Below are positions 17,883 through 27,260 of a stretch of 38,244 nt of DNA, one piece after another. The notes below the pieces were generated by a model, which saw only the letters and a program-made list of their open reading frames with translations, made no database searches and was not told where the DNA came from. The DNA is from an uncultured Candidatus Poseidoniales archaeon (GTDB lineage: Archaea > Thermoplasmatota > Poseidoniia > Poseidoniales > Poseidoniaceae): the NCBI GenBank assembly GCA_905182715.1, contig CAJJCP010000024.1, positions 1-38,244 on the forward strand, given 5' to 3'. Numbering within the stretch: the first letter of the stretch is position 1; each line of letters begins with the position of its first letter. The position numbers and the translations under genes are program-made.

Positions 17883-19091
17883 ATGAATATACACGAATAC
17901 CAAGGGAAAACACTCCTTCGAGAAAACAATGTTACTGTGCTCGAAGGTGTTCACTGCACCAATGTTGAACAAGCGCTTGCAGCCTACGATTCGCTCGGTA
18001 GCAAAATAGTTGCAGTCAAATCACAAATCCATGCCGGTGGCCGTGGAAAAGGAACACTGTACAATCCAGAAACACGGGAACATGTCATGGATGGCGGTGT
18101 TAAAATCGCTTTTTCACGTGAGGAAGTCGAAACCTATGCAACCAACATCCTCGGCAATGTCTTGGTTACCATTCAAACTGGTGATGAAGGAAAATTGGTG
18201 AGTAATCTCTACGTGGAAGCTGGCTGCGATATCGCTCATGAATACTATCTTGCATTACTCGTGGACCGAGACACAAAATCAGTACTCATCATGGCTTCGA
18301 CCGAAGGTGGAATGGACATCGAAGATGTTGCTCACAACACTCCAGAATTAATTCATAAAGTGGTTGTTGACCCAAATGCTGGACTTCTTGGTTTCCAAAA
18401 GCGTGACCTGGGAATGGCATTAGGCCTTTCTGGAGCCGCATTGAGGTCATTCGGAAAGATGCTCTCGAACATGTATTCAATGTTCGTTGCTGAAGATTGC
18501 GTAATGGTTGAAATCAACCCACTTGTCCGAACAGGTGCAGATGAAATTGTTGCTCTCGACTCCAAAATATCATTCGATGAAAATGCAGAATTCCGACACA
18601 AGAAGTGGGATGACCTACGAGATCTGTCCGAAGAAGAAGACGTCGAAATACGAGCAAAGGAAACCGGTCTCTCATATGTCAAACTCGATGGGAACATCGG
18701 ATGTTTGGTGAACGGCGCAGGACTTGCAATGGCAACAATGGACGTTATCAAACTCTATGGTGGAGAACCAGCTAACTTCCTCGATGTTGGAGGCGGTGCG
18801 AATGAAGAACAAGTCAAAACGGCCTTTTCGATCATTATGGAAGACCCAAATGTGAAGGGTATTTTGGTCAACATCTTCGGAGGCATCATGCGCTGCGACA
18901 TTATTGCTCGTGGCGTAATTGCGGCGACTGAAGCACTTTCACTCGAAGTTCCTCTCGTCGTTCGACTTGCTGGAACCAATGTCGATGAAGGCAAGAAAAT
19001 CCTTGCCGCATCAACCTTGAATATTCATGCTGCTGATGATTTGGCAGAAGGTGCGCAAAAGATTGTTGCACTCATTGGAGGTGGACAATAA
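17883..19091 (+). CDS. sucC: Succinyl-CoA ligase beta subunit
   Basis: The ATP-grasp subunit that, with SucD, converts succinyl-CoA to succinate with nucleotide triphosphate formation in the TCA cycle. The 402 residues start [17 protein letters not shown], the family start; an upstream in-frame ATG at 17862 adds seven unlikely residues. Visible blocks: [16 protein letters not shown] (EINPLV), [36 protein letters not shown] and [23 protein letters not shown] stretch precedes the start and may act as ribosome-binding site. The stop overlaps the sucD start by one base (TAATG), so translation is probably coupled. Confidence 0.96.
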   Translation: MNIHEYQGKTLLRENNVTVLEGVHCTNVEQALAAYDSLGSKIVAVKSQIHAGGRGKGTLYNPETREHVMDGGVKIAFSREEVETYATNILGNVLVTIQTGDEGKLVSNLYVEAGCDIAHEYYLALLVDRDTKSVLIMASTEGGMDIEDVAHNTPELIHKVVVDPNAGLLGFQKRDLGMALGLSGAALRSFGKMLSNMYSMFVAEDCVMVEINPLVRTGADEIVALDSKISFDENAEFRHKKWDDLRDLSEEEDVEIRAKETGLSYVKLDGNIGCLVNGAGLAMATMDVIKLYGGEPANFLDVGGGANEEQVKTAFSIIMEDPNVKGILVNIFGGIMRCDIIARGVIAATEALSLEVPLVVRLAGTNVDEGKKILAASTLNIHAADDLAEGAQKIVALIGGGQ

Positions 19092-20014
19092 TGTCAATTT
19101 GGATTGAAGAAGATGCAAAAGTATTGGTGCAAGGAATCACTGGAAAGCAAGGCATGTTCCATGCCGATAAAATGGTTGAATACGGCACCAACATCGTAGG
19201 CGGATGCACACCTGGAAAAGGTGGACAAACAGTTGAACTGCAAGGAAAGCCATATCCGGTTTGGCACAGCATGACTGATGCAATAGACGCAACCGATGCT
19301 GATGCAACGGTCATCTATGTACCACCACCATACGCTGCTGAAGCAATTATGGAAGCGGCTGATGCATTTGATTTCATCAAAGGTGAAGGCGTAATTGTTT
19401 GTATTACTGAAGGAATCCCTACATTGGATATGGTCAAAGCAGTTGCTTATGTTGAAAACCGTCCAGGTATTCGCCTTATTGGTCCAAACTGCCCAGGCAT
19501 CATCACCCCAGGTGAAACTGGTGGAGCCAAAATCGGCATCATGCCAGGTCACATCCACGCAAAGGGTCGAATCGGGATTGTCAGCAAATCTGGAACCTTA
19601 ACGTACGAAGCAGTTGCTCAAACAATGAGTATCAATGAAGGACAATCAACCTGTATTGGAATCGGTGGAGACCCAGTCAATGGAACTGGATTCATTGAAT
19701 GCCTCGCAGCTTTCGAAGCGGACCCTCAAACTGAAGCAATCATTATGATCGGAGAAATTGGCGGAAATGCTGAGCAAGAAGCGGCTGCTTGGGCGGCCGA
19801 AAACGTCACCAAGCCAATCGTTGGGTTCGTCGCAGGTGCAACAGCCCCACCCGGTAAGAGAATGGGACACGCTGGAGCAATCATTTCAGGCGGTAAAGGA
19901 ACTGCTGAAGAGAAATTCGAGGCATTCCGAGAAGCAGGAATTGCTTGTGCTATGGACCCTTCAGAACTCGGTGCTGTTCTGCTTGAGTCACTGAAGGCAG
20001 TCGGCCTACGGTGA
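19091..20014 (+). CDS. sucD: Succinyl-CoA ligase alpha subunit
   Basis: The CoA-binding, phospho-histidine subunit partnering SucC. It has 307 residues with the CoA-binding Rossmann segment [65 protein letters not shown], and the active-site His in [10 protein letters not shown]. The length is normal and the gene complete. It is the second gene of a two-gene operon with a one-base overlap; priS follows 31 bases later on the same strand and may be co-transcribed. Confidence 0.96.
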   Translation: MSIWIEEDAKVLVQGITGKQGMFHADKMVEYGTNIVGGCTPGKGGQTVELQGKPYPVWHSMTDAIDATDADATVIYVPPPYAAEAIMEAADAFDFIKGEGVIVCITEGIPTLDMVKAVAYVENRPGIRLIGPNCPGIITPGETGGAKIGIMPGHIHAKGRIGIVSKSGTLTYEAVAQTMSINEGQSTCIGIGGDPVNGTGFIECLAAFEADPQTEAIIMIGEIGGNAEQEAAAWAAENVTKPIVGFVAGATAPPGKRMGHAGAIISGGKGTAEEKFEAFREAGIACAMDPSELGAVLLESLKAVGLR

Positions 20015-20045
20015 ATCCATTAACCGATATCGATTCTGCAAGAAT

Positions 20046-21341
20046 ATGGCAGAAGCGTCGGTGTTTGACCCCTCTGTCTTGGAAGGCTATTATTCAACCC
20101 AATTTGAAATCGATTTATCTTGGTTGAAAAAGCCGACTCAACATCAATTTCGCTGGCGTGTAATGGAGAACCGCTGGCATTCATCGCCTCGTCGGGTTCG
20201 TGATTCTGTCACATTGGTCAAAGCGTTTAGAAAATCCATTCCAACTGATGTCTATGTCTCAACCTCTTCATGGCTGAATCCGGTAGACCTGCCCCGACTT
20301 CACGACCTCGAAACTCCCGCACCTGTTCTTTTGGACCATTTGGTTGTATTCGATATTGATGTGCCACCCTTTTCACAAACCAACATGGAGATGGCCCGGA
20401 AATTCGCACTTGAACTGCACCAATGGATGAAAGAAAAGGACGAATATTCATTTTCACATGTCACGTTCTCGGGGAGTAAAGGATTCCACTTGTTCTACAA
20501 CGACCTTCAACGTGAGACATTCCAAATTGCAGACCCTCGTCAACGTGAAGAAGCGGTAAGAAAGGCAAGAAAGGAGTTGTTGGAAGAAGTCGTAAAGGCT
20601 GGCCATCCCGTTGACCAAAAGATTACTGCGGACACTCGTCGAATCATCCGTCTTCCAGGAACAGTACATGGTACCACTGGATGGATCTGTTCAATAATCA
20701 CTCTTGAACAACTTCAACAACCGTTCAAAACCTGGATGAGTTCACTCGAAAGACATCACTCAGCACTTATCATGCCCAAAAAAGCGAAGAGAAAGAAGTC
20801 GCTGTTTTCACGAGAAGTCAAATCGGTGCTCGTACCTGAGATTCAAACCAGCATCGAAGTAAGCACGCATATACCGGGTACAAAAAACCGTTCTGCTTTT
20901 TTCGAATGGTTACCTCGAAGTTGGGGTCCGCCTTCGGAAGCTGTCGAAAAGGCCTTGCAACTTTGTATTGAATTTTCTTTAGGCTCAACCGCCTTTTGGA
21001 CCGATGGAAAGCGAACATTGATGCTGTCCCCCCGGGCAATTCCGCGAGAACACCTTGCAAAAATTGCCAAGAAAAATGGATTTATACACTTGAAAAATGA
21101 ACTCAAAGAAAAAGACCATGCATGGATTCGAGTCTCAGGGAATTACGGTGAAAAAAGCGGCTGGGAAGAGGATTTGAGTCCAATAAATGTCTTAGCGCAA
21201 GAAACAAACTCTGAATGTAAATGGCCTTGGTCAGAGGCACATTTGAATCTAGCAGAACGGATGGGATTGCCGATCAAAAGAGATGATGGCGAAAGTGCTG
21301 GGAAGCCAGAACCATCGATACGTATTGTTCAACGTGGATAA
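20046..21341 (+). CDS. priS: DNA primase small (catalytic) subunit
   Basis: The archaeal/eukaryotic primase catalytic subunit, which makes RNA or DNA primers together with PriL. It has 431 residues, somewhat longer than many archaeal PriS. Motifs: VVFDIDVPP with metal-binding D103 and D105, FSGSKGFHLF (~141-150), and RRIIRLPGTVHGTTGW (~198-213), the nucleotide-binding RLPG.lHG motif. The first 40 residues (YYSTQFEIDLSW..., RVMENRWHSSPRRV) also match the family. The C-terminal ~130 residues are less conserved. PriL is not in this window. Confidence 0.93.
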   Translation: MAEASVFDPSVLEGYYSTQFEIDLSWLKKPTQHQFRWRVMENRWHSSPRRVRDSVTLVKAFRKSIPTDVYVSTSSWLNPVDLPRLHDLETPAPVLLDHLVVFDIDVPPFSQTNMEMARKFALELHQWMKEKDEYSFSHVTFSGSKGFHLFYNDLQRETFQIADPRQREEAVRKARKELLEEVVKAGHPVDQKITADTRRIIRLPGTVHGTTGWICSIITLEQLQQPFKTWMSSLERHHSALIMPKKAKRKKSLFSREVKSVLVPEIQTSIEVSTHIPGTKNRSAFFEWLPRSWGPPSEAVEKALQLCIEFSLGSTAFWTDGKRTLMLSPRAIPREHLAKIAKKNGFIHLKNELKEKDHAWIRVSGNYGEKSGWEEDLSPINVLAQETNSECKWPWSEAHLNLAERMGLPIKRDDGESAGKPEPSIRIVQRG

Positions 21342-21440
21342 TTAGAATCAAGAAAATGACTATATGGTGTCGGAATGAGTTAATTTCGTTCCCACCGGAG
21401 CTTCGGCAATGACGGCTGCACACGTGCCTTGAAACCACAC

Positions 21441-21471
21441 GCTGTTGGCGCATGGGAACAGCGCCAACAGC
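21441..21471 (+). promoter_or_regulatory. Perfect 11-bp hairpin before the zinc-finger membrane gene
   Basis: GCTGTTGGCGC and GCGCCAACAGC form a perfect 11-base-pair stem with a nine-base loop, ending 17 bases before the ATG at 21489. It is not followed by a T run, so a simple terminator is less likely. A 5'-UTR structure or a dimeric-protein operator would fit; neither is shown. Confidence 0.6.
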
Positions 21472-21488
21472 CCCCAAACGGAGTTAGA

Positions 21489-22502
21489 ATGAATAAATTC
21501 GGTGCCGTCATATTTTTGTTTTGCACCTTACTTTCAGGGGTTTTTGTCCTGGGAATGATGGGCTCAACAGAACGTTCGACAATTCCTGTGGATGCTGTCA
21601 TCAATGACCAAACAACGTATGATGAGTCGTACTCTTCATATTACACCTGTACTGCATATATCGGGTTCACTTACTCAGCCGATGGTGGAGATTACGAGGG
21701 CAGTACTGTTGGTTCAATGGAAAGCTCTCAGTCGTGTTTAGATGAAATTAAATCGTATTATTCAATCGACTCGGAAATTAGGATCTATTATTGGGATGAT
21801 GCGCCATCAGATTATACCTTTAATCAAGAAAGCGAAGATGCTGCTTTCCTTTACGGATGCTGTGCCGCTTTCTTTGGAATTTTGGCAGTGCTCGGGCTCG
21901 TTGTAACCTTCAGCATGGGGTCACCTGGAAGTTCAAGCACAACGGGTGGTCTTTCAGGTCGGGTTAAGAATTTGAGTGGACAAAACTCCAAACAAATTAA
22001 GCCAGAGAACGAACATTACCAGACTCTGCCATCTCAACAACACCTTTCAAGAGATACGAAATCAAAACCAAGAAACCGTTGGAAGGGAGACCGTATGACT
22101 CAAGCAAGAATTCGTAATTATGATTCCATTCTTAATCGACTGAATCTTAAAAATCGAAATCTTAGCAACATTAAGGAAGCCAAAGGATACGTCATGACAA
22201 GTGGAATAATGAATCAGAGAGAGACTGATAAATTCTTTGCCAACAGTCATGTGATCAGTACACTTGGATTACTACCAGATGGGGAATTAAAATCATCTTC
22301 AATGAGTCAAAGCAAACCAAAAGAAAATTTCTGGTCTCAAAGCAAGATTTCGACGTCAAAGGGCTCTTCAGACGGAAGTTGTGGTGATATAAGTTGTTCG
22401 AATTCCGTAGATTCATTTGATTTCCGGTGTTTTGATTGCCGTAAAAGATTCTGCAGTCAACACCGAGGAAAAACCTTCAAGTGTGCAGCATGTGCAAATT
22501 GA
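21489..22502 (+). CDS. Membrane protein with C-terminal AN1-like zinc finger
   Basis: A 337-residue protein starting MNKFGAVIFLF (the upstream frame to 21429 would place a soluble segment and the hairpin before the first helix). Membrane segments lie at about residues 4-26 and 118-142, separated by a ~90-residue Tyr/Ser/Asp-rich, presumably external domain with cysteines (TCTAY, QSCLDE). The second half is cytoplasmic, basic and Ser-rich. It ends with CGDISC...FRCFDCRKRFCSQHRGKTFKCAAC, matching the spacing and FCxxHR core of AN1 zinc fingers. Such fingers in eukaryotes bind ubiquitin-related or proteasomal partners; here the role is unknown. The end is two bases from the converging helicase gene. 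Confidence 0.75.
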   Translation: MNKFGAVIFLFCTLLSGVFVLGMMGSTERSTIPVDAVINDQTTYDESYSSYYTCTAYIGFTYSADGGDYEGSTVGSMESSQSCLDEIKSYYSIDSEIRIYYWDDAPSDYTFNQESEDAAFLYGCCAAFFGILAVLGLVVTFSMGSPGSSSTTGGLSGRVKNLSGQNSKQIKPENEHYQTLPSQQHLSRDTKSKPRNRWKGDRMTQARIRNYDSILNRLNLKNRNLSNIKEAKGYVMTSGIMNQRETDKFFANSHVISTLGLLPDGELKSSSMSQSKPKENFWSQSKISTSKGSSDGSCGDISCSNSVDSFDFRCFDCRKRFCSQHRGKTFKCAACAN

Positions 22503-22504
22503 AC

Positions 22505-25291
22505 TCACAAATAGACTTGCTTTTGATGGAGTCCAAGTTGAGGGCTCAAGTCACGTTGTAAGATCGTTCGGAGAAGTTCCTTGCCGCCATCAGTTCGCAT
22601 GTAAGTCAGTACACTTGGACTGACATGAAGTGTCCAATGTTTGAGGAAAACTTCTGCACGTTCTTTGGATGAGGCAAGCTTAGAAGGAACTGTGTGGTAC
22701 ATCTGAACATGACTTACTTCCTTGCGGAGGTATTTGGCGATGACTTCAGGCATCAATTTTGAGACCCATGTATCTTCCATGAATTGAGATGAACGAGTCA
22801 CGACATAACGTGGATTGTGAATTGATCCAAGGACTTCTTCAAGTGATTCACTAAACAGTTGAGCCTCATCAGGTGTTGAATGGTGCAAATGATAGCGAAG
22901 CCATCCTCCACCTCGCACTCCACCTTCTGGAGAACAATGTCTGGTCATCTCGCCTAATTCACAGAATGCACCGGCAATCGCTTCAGAGATAGCAAGTGTA
23001 AGTGAACTATCTGTCCACATCTCTTTCTCGGTTCCAAAACGAAAACCGCTAGAGAAACCTTCGGGTGCCTTCGCCTCGATTGCTGGACGTGATTCTGTAC
23101 CAAACGGTTGACCAATGCCCCACAACTCACGAGTATGCTCACGGTTACGTGAACGGCGTAGCATTTCTTCATTGAACAATGCCATTCCTTCACTTATTCC
23201 CTCTGGACGTACATCATTGAATGCAGCATGTACATGCCCGACTCCTTTCTCAATTGTTCCGTCATCACAAACACCGTACAATTGCTTGTGCTTTTGTTTG
23301 AAACGTTCGTAATCATCAAACCCTTTGGTAAACTCTTCTGCAATACAAATGATGTCCCAATTATTGGCAACCTTTTCAGGCCATAATTTATCAATTCGAA
23401 TTGAACGCCCCCTAAGTTGGTTAATACTTACACTCGTTGTAACGGAGGTCATATCAATTAAAACATTGATTCGAGAAGCATCCCACCCTTCCCCAAGTAA
23501 TCCACGAGTACCGACCAGACATCGGGTAAAACCTTCTTGGAAGAATTCGGTAATCATCAATGAATAATAACGAGGAATCCAATCTTTTCCTTTACCATCA
23601 ATTTCATGAAAACCTTGGTGTGGGCGGTGTTCGAGTCTGATATCAAGTTCTCTTTCTGCAATCCAAAGTTCTGCTTTAGTGATGAAACGTTCACATAAAT
23701 CATCGTCGACAAGAACTGTACTTCCGGTCATCAAAATTGGATCGAGGTAATCTCCAGCAGGATGATTCACTAAAGACCGTAACACCGAAATCGCACCTCC
23801 AGCTTCGGCATCTAAAACCCCTTCAACAAGGGTGGTAGCGGAAGTTTTTTCATAATCAGTAACAATGACTGCACGAATGCCTTTTCCAAGTGTCTGCATC
23901 TCGACATTGATGATCTCATTGACTGCTTCAGTTTTAGCCGATGCGTAGGACATAACACGGCCCACTGGTGAAGCACATGGTCTGGAACCAGTATCAGTGA
24001 TTTGAACGCCGAGCATTCGCAAACGTGCAACTACAGATTCTGCCAATGCATGATCTTCTTTCTTCTTTGAACGTCGAAGACCGTGTCGAACATACCGAGA
24101 GAGCACATTTCGAAGCATACTTATTCGAGTGAAAGATTCGTCCTTTTCAAAAGAATATATGTCTGGAACACCTGCTGGTAATTGAATCGAGTTCAATTGT
24201 AAAAAACGACGACCATCAAGTGTGAATGCGGGATATTTACGCTCGTATTTGTCCCAAGTTAGCGTCTCACCACTCGGAGACTCTCGTTCCTTTAATTCGT
24301 TGAGTACCCATTGGTCAAGCGGTGGTATACGGCCTGGCTTCGCACTCTCATTGGGCTCACGCAACTCGCGAAGTAGCGATTCAAACTCTTCATCGACACT
24401 CGCAATATACTGCAGCTCATGACTCGCTGGTCGAACAAAATAGCACAAATCTTGGTAAGGTGCAAGATTCGAATCCCGAACCAGTGCAGGTACGGGAACG
24501 CTGTAATCAACAGGTCCAAAGAATTCCTCATAACGTTCGACATCGGCCTCTTTGAATCCTCCCTTTTCGGGAGGGGGTGTTGCCGTTAATCCGAGAATAA
24601 CAGGGTCGTCAAACATATCTCGAACTTCGGCAAGGATTCGGCCCCAATGATGCATTAAATGATGACATTCGTCTAAGATGATGAGTCCAATTCCAGCTTC
24701 TTTAAGCAAAAGAAGATTCTCTTTTGCACTTTCATGTAAAGTCCATAATGCATTACCATGTTCAGAATACTCATCCCGTACTTTTTTCCTATATTTCGAG
24801 AGTTGCTTGTCATAATACTTCTCATTTCGTTCACCTAAATCATTGAGCCAAGACATGCCTTCTTGGTGGTCCGAAGCTTCGCCGTCTGCAATAAGTTTCT
24901 CGGCCCATAATTCAAGCGCCACTGCGTCCAGATCTTCACCACCTTTGCGAGGCATGGTCACCGATTGATAGGTCAATGAAGTGAGTAGACCTGGCTTTTT
25001 AGGGTCAGTACTGATGAATTCATCTTTCCCGTCTAAATCAAAAAGTGAGGTGCGTGCAGCCCATTGTGCTTGTATTGCCGAGTTTGGTGACAACACTAAC
25101 GCGGGCTTTCGAACTAAATCGGACCAGACATACAGCCCAAGAACGGTTTTCCCCGAACCTGGCGGGGCAACGATATGTAATCGCTTCTTTCCAGATTCAA
25201 GTTGCGGTATGATGACTGAACTTGCAGCGACTTGTGCCGGCCGGAGTGTTCCTGAAAAATGAATTTTACCAAAATCTGGTAAATCGTCCAT
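22505..25291 (-). CDS. SF2 DEAD/H-box helicase (XPB/type III restriction-like)
   Basis: A 928-residue superfamily 2 helicase. Walker A is APPGSGKT (42-49), motif Ia ALVLSPNSAIQAQW, motif II DECHH (207-211), motif III GLTATPP, and motifs V-VI GLLGEGWDASRINVLID and QLRGRSIRID (~625-634). This is the order and form of COG1061-type helicases (XPB, type III restriction R subunits). An insert of ~100 charged residues lies between Ia and II. The last ~250 residues have no motif I recognise, and no nuclease motif is evident. It is 18 bases downstream of the zinc-ribbon gene, so the two are probably one operon. A DNA or RNA repair/remodelling role is inferred. Confidence 0.88.
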   Translation of the reverse strand: MDDLPDFGKIHFSGTLRPAQVAASSVIIPQLESGKKRLHIVAPPGSGKTVLGLYVWSDLVRKPALVLSPNSAIQAQWAARTSLFDLDGKDEFISTDPKKPGLLTSLTYQSVTMPRKGGEDLDAVALELWAEKLIADGEASDHQEGMSWLNDLGERNEKYYDKQLSKYRKKVRDEYSEHGNALWTLHESAKENLLLLKEAGIGLIILDECHHLMHHWGRILAEVRDMFDDPVILGLTATPPPEKGGFKEADVERYEEFFGPVDYSVPVPALVRDSNLAPYQDLCYFVRPASHELQYIASVDEEFESLLRELREPNESAKPGRIPPLDQWVLNELKERESPSGETLTWDKYERKYPAFTLDGRRFLQLNSIQLPAGVPDIYSFEKDESFTRISMLRNVLSRYVRHGLRRSKKKEDHALAESVVARLRMLGVQITDTGSRPCASPVGRVMSYASAKTEAVNEIINVEMQTLGKGIRAVIVTDYEKTSATTLVEGVLDAEAGGAISVLRSLVNHPAGDYLDPILMTGSTVLVDDDLCERFITKAELWIAERELDIRLEHRPHQGFHEIDGKGKDWIPRYYSLMITEFFQEGFTRCLVGTRGLLGEGWDASRINVLIDMTSVTTSVSINQLRGRSIRIDKLWPEKVANNWDIICIAEEFTKGFDDYERFKQKHKQLYGVCDDGTIEKGVGHVHAAFNDVRPEGISEGMALFNEEMLRRSRNREHTRELWGIGQPFGTESRPAIEAKAPEGFSSGFRFGTEKEMWTDSSLTLAISEAIAGAFCELGEMTRHCSPEGGVRGGGWLRYHLHHSTPDEAQLFSESLEEVLGSIHNPRYVVTRSSQFMEDTWVSKLMPEVIAKYLRKEVSHVQMYHTVPSKLASSKERAEVFLKHWTLHVSPSVLTYMRTDGGKELLRTILQRDLSPQLGLHQKQVYL

Positions 25292-25309
25292 CCGAAAGTC
25301 ACCTGCTCA

Positions 25310-26968
25310 TCAACGCGGCGGGCCTCTTTTGGGGCCTGAAGGGCCGCCTTTGGGTGGACCACCTTTCGAAGGACCTGGTGGACCGCTCTTCTTTGGAGGG
25401 CCGCCTTTTGAAGGACCTGATGGACCACCTTTCGAGGGACCTGGTGGACCGCTCTTCTTTGGAGGACCGCCTTTGGAAGGACCTGATGGACCGCCTTTCG
25501 AGGGACCTGGTGGACCGCTCTTCTTTGGAGGACCGCCTTTGGAAGGACCTGATGGACCGCCTTTCGAGGGACCTGGTGGACCGCTCTTCTTTGGAGGACC
25601 GCCTTTGGAAGGACCTGATGGACCGCCTTTCGAGGGACCTGGTGGACCGCTCTTCTTTGGAGGACCGCCTTTGGAAGGACCTGATGGACCGCCTTTCGAG
25701 GGACCTGGTGGACCGCTCTTCTTTGGAGGGCCACCTTTCGAAGGACCCGGAGGACCGCTTCGCTTGGGAGCACTACGTTTTGGAACTTCAACAACTTCTT
25801 CTTCCTCTTCTTCGAACATTGCACCACAATGAGGGCATTCATTATCGGTCTCTTTGACCAAACCGTCACAGATTTCGCAAGCGAACATTTCAACACCGTC
25901 ATCTTCGGAGTCGTCTTCATTGAGATTTTCCACTTCTCCGTCCTTTGAGCGTGATAATTTCAACTCGGTTGTGAGATCAAATCCTTTGAGGGCTACTTCA
26001 GTTTGAATCGCATGTTGGAATGCCTGAGTAAGTGCTTCAGGTGTATCGAGAACTCGACCATCGTCAACATAAGTGACATTGACCTTGAGCGTACTCTCTT
26101 CGACGTTCGCCTGAGGAGTCTCAACAGCAACACCTCGCTTTCGTGCAACCCGACGTACAGCGACTTCACACATTCGGCGAAGTAAGGCTTCATTTGGGGC
26201 ATCCGAAGGAGGCGGATTCGAGTCTATGCCTCGAAGATGTGAGGGCAGTTCAGTTCCAAGAGATGCGAGAACATTATTGGCAGGTGTTTGATTCATATCG
26301 AGCCATTGACTTCGGCGTTCATCTTTCATTGCCCGTTCAGCTTCAGCCAATCGGTTCACCATTGCGTCTGTAGGAGAGGTTGCTGGATTATTGGCGACAA
26401 CTGTGCCACCCGGTGTGTATGCAGAGATATTACTCACTGGGTTTTGAGGAACTGCTCCGCTGGCGAGCGAAGGTCCACGCGCTTGCTGAGGGCGATCTGA
26501 TTGGACATTTGGAAGTACATTCCCCTGTTGAGGAGGGTGTTGAGGGATATTTTGAGGAGGTTGTTGCTGAGGCATGCCTTGAGGAGGAAGGTTACTCATC
26601 TGGTTGGGTGGGAAATTTGGCGGTGGATATTGACCCTGTTGATGGGGGGGGATATTCTGAGGAGGGATATTTTGAGGGGGGAATTGGCCAGGAGGAATAT
26701 TCGGTTGTTGTTGAATCCCCATAGCAATTTGCTGAAGGATTTCTGGAGAGATATTTGTATTCCCGCCCATGGTCATGTCTCGTTGATGGCGAACAGCTTC
26801 ACCCGAGACGACTCCGAAGTTACGGCCGCCTGAAACTTCTTGCCCACTTAGGCCAATTGAACCAGGGTTGGTAAAACCTCCAGCGCGTGACATTTCCTGT
26901 CGCGCACCACATTCAGGACAGAAGATACTATCATCCGGAATAAGTTCTGTACAAGAGCCACAATCCAT
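25310..26968 (-). CDS. Double zinc-ribbon protein with collagen-like Gly-Pro-Lys repeat tail
   Basis: A 552-residue protein. A zinc ribbon (CGSC...FCPECG) opens it. A Pro/Gln/Asn-rich disordered stretch (~85-190) follows, then a folded middle (~205-350, including LRRMCEVAVRRVARKRGVAVETP). A second zinc ribbon lies at ~362-382 (CEIC...CPHCG), followed by an acidic run. From ~398 the tail is built of a 22-residue repeat, GPPGPSKGGPSGPSKGGP plus PKKS, in five full copies with partial ends. It is basic, Gly-Xaa-Yaa-like and probably disordered or nucleic-acid binding. There is no signal peptide, so it is cytoplasmic. Upstream of and likely co-transcribed with the SF2 helicase, suggesting a partner. 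Function unknown. Confidence 0.8.
   Translation of the reverse strand: MDCGSCTELIPDDSIFCPECGARQEMSRAGGFTNPGSIGLSGQEVSGGRNFGVVSGEAVRHQRDMTMGGNTNISPEILQQIAMGIQQQPNIPPGQFPPQNIPPQNIPPHQQGQYPPPNFPPNQMSNLPPQGMPQQQPPQNIPQHPPQQGNVLPNVQSDRPQQARGPSLASGAVPQNPVSNISAYTPGGTVVANNPATSPTDAMVNRLAEAERAMKDERRSQWLDMNQTPANNVLASLGTELPSHLRGIDSNPPPSDAPNEALLRRMCEVAVRRVARKRGVAVETPQANVEESTLKVNVTYVDDGRVLDTPEALTQAFQHAIQTEVALKGFDLTTELKLSRSKDGEVENLNEDDSEDDGVEMFACEICDGLVKETDNECPHCGAMFEEEEEEVVEVPKRSAPKRSGPPGPSKGGPPKKSGPPGPSKGGPSGPSKGGPPKKSGPPGPSKGGPSGPSKGGPPKKSGPPGPSKGGPSGPSKGGPPKKSGPPGPSKGGPSGPSKGGPPKKSGPPGPSKGGPSGPSKGGPPKKSGPPGPSKGGPPKGGPSGPKRGPPR
25385..25780 (-). repeat. 66-bp in-frame tandem repeat
   Basis: The landmark GCTCTTCTTTGGAGG recurs at 25385, 25451, 25517, 25583, 25649 and 25715, an exact 66-base period. 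Central copies are almost identical, which implies recent expansion or homogenisation. It encodes the 22-residue repeat of the zinc-ribbon protein and also leaves long, meaningless open frames on both strands. Confidence 0.95.
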
Positions 26969-27260
26969 AACACATCACCCCGAAGGATTGGTGCTCGCAT
27001 ATCCCTCCCTAAAGCCTTACGACGAAATGCCACAGACAAAGGAGGGATTTTATGGAATCCTGTCGAGCCAAAGAAGCGTAGGATTGCGCAGTTCAAAGCC
27101 AAGACTTCGAATTGACATGCGGTATGGCAATATGGAGATTAACGCCAAAAATACAGCTTTACACGAGGTAAGTCCTTCACTCGAAAAGTCACAAAGGAGC
27201 AAGACTTCCCTCCCACAGGGTCAAGAACAGAGAACAGTTCCGCCAAAACGAGGGGATGAG

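Noticed and set aside
25114-25920. Long open frames on both strands in the Gly-Pro repeat region
   Set aside because: They arise because a 66-bp unit without stops in several frames is repeated; only the minus frame with zinc ribbons continues into real domains.
26868-27260. Longer N-terminus for the first prenyl synthase
   Set aside because: The extension runs over the opposite-strand zinc-ribbon start, and the family begins at the MAVLINAKIDALLEATSRSF segment.
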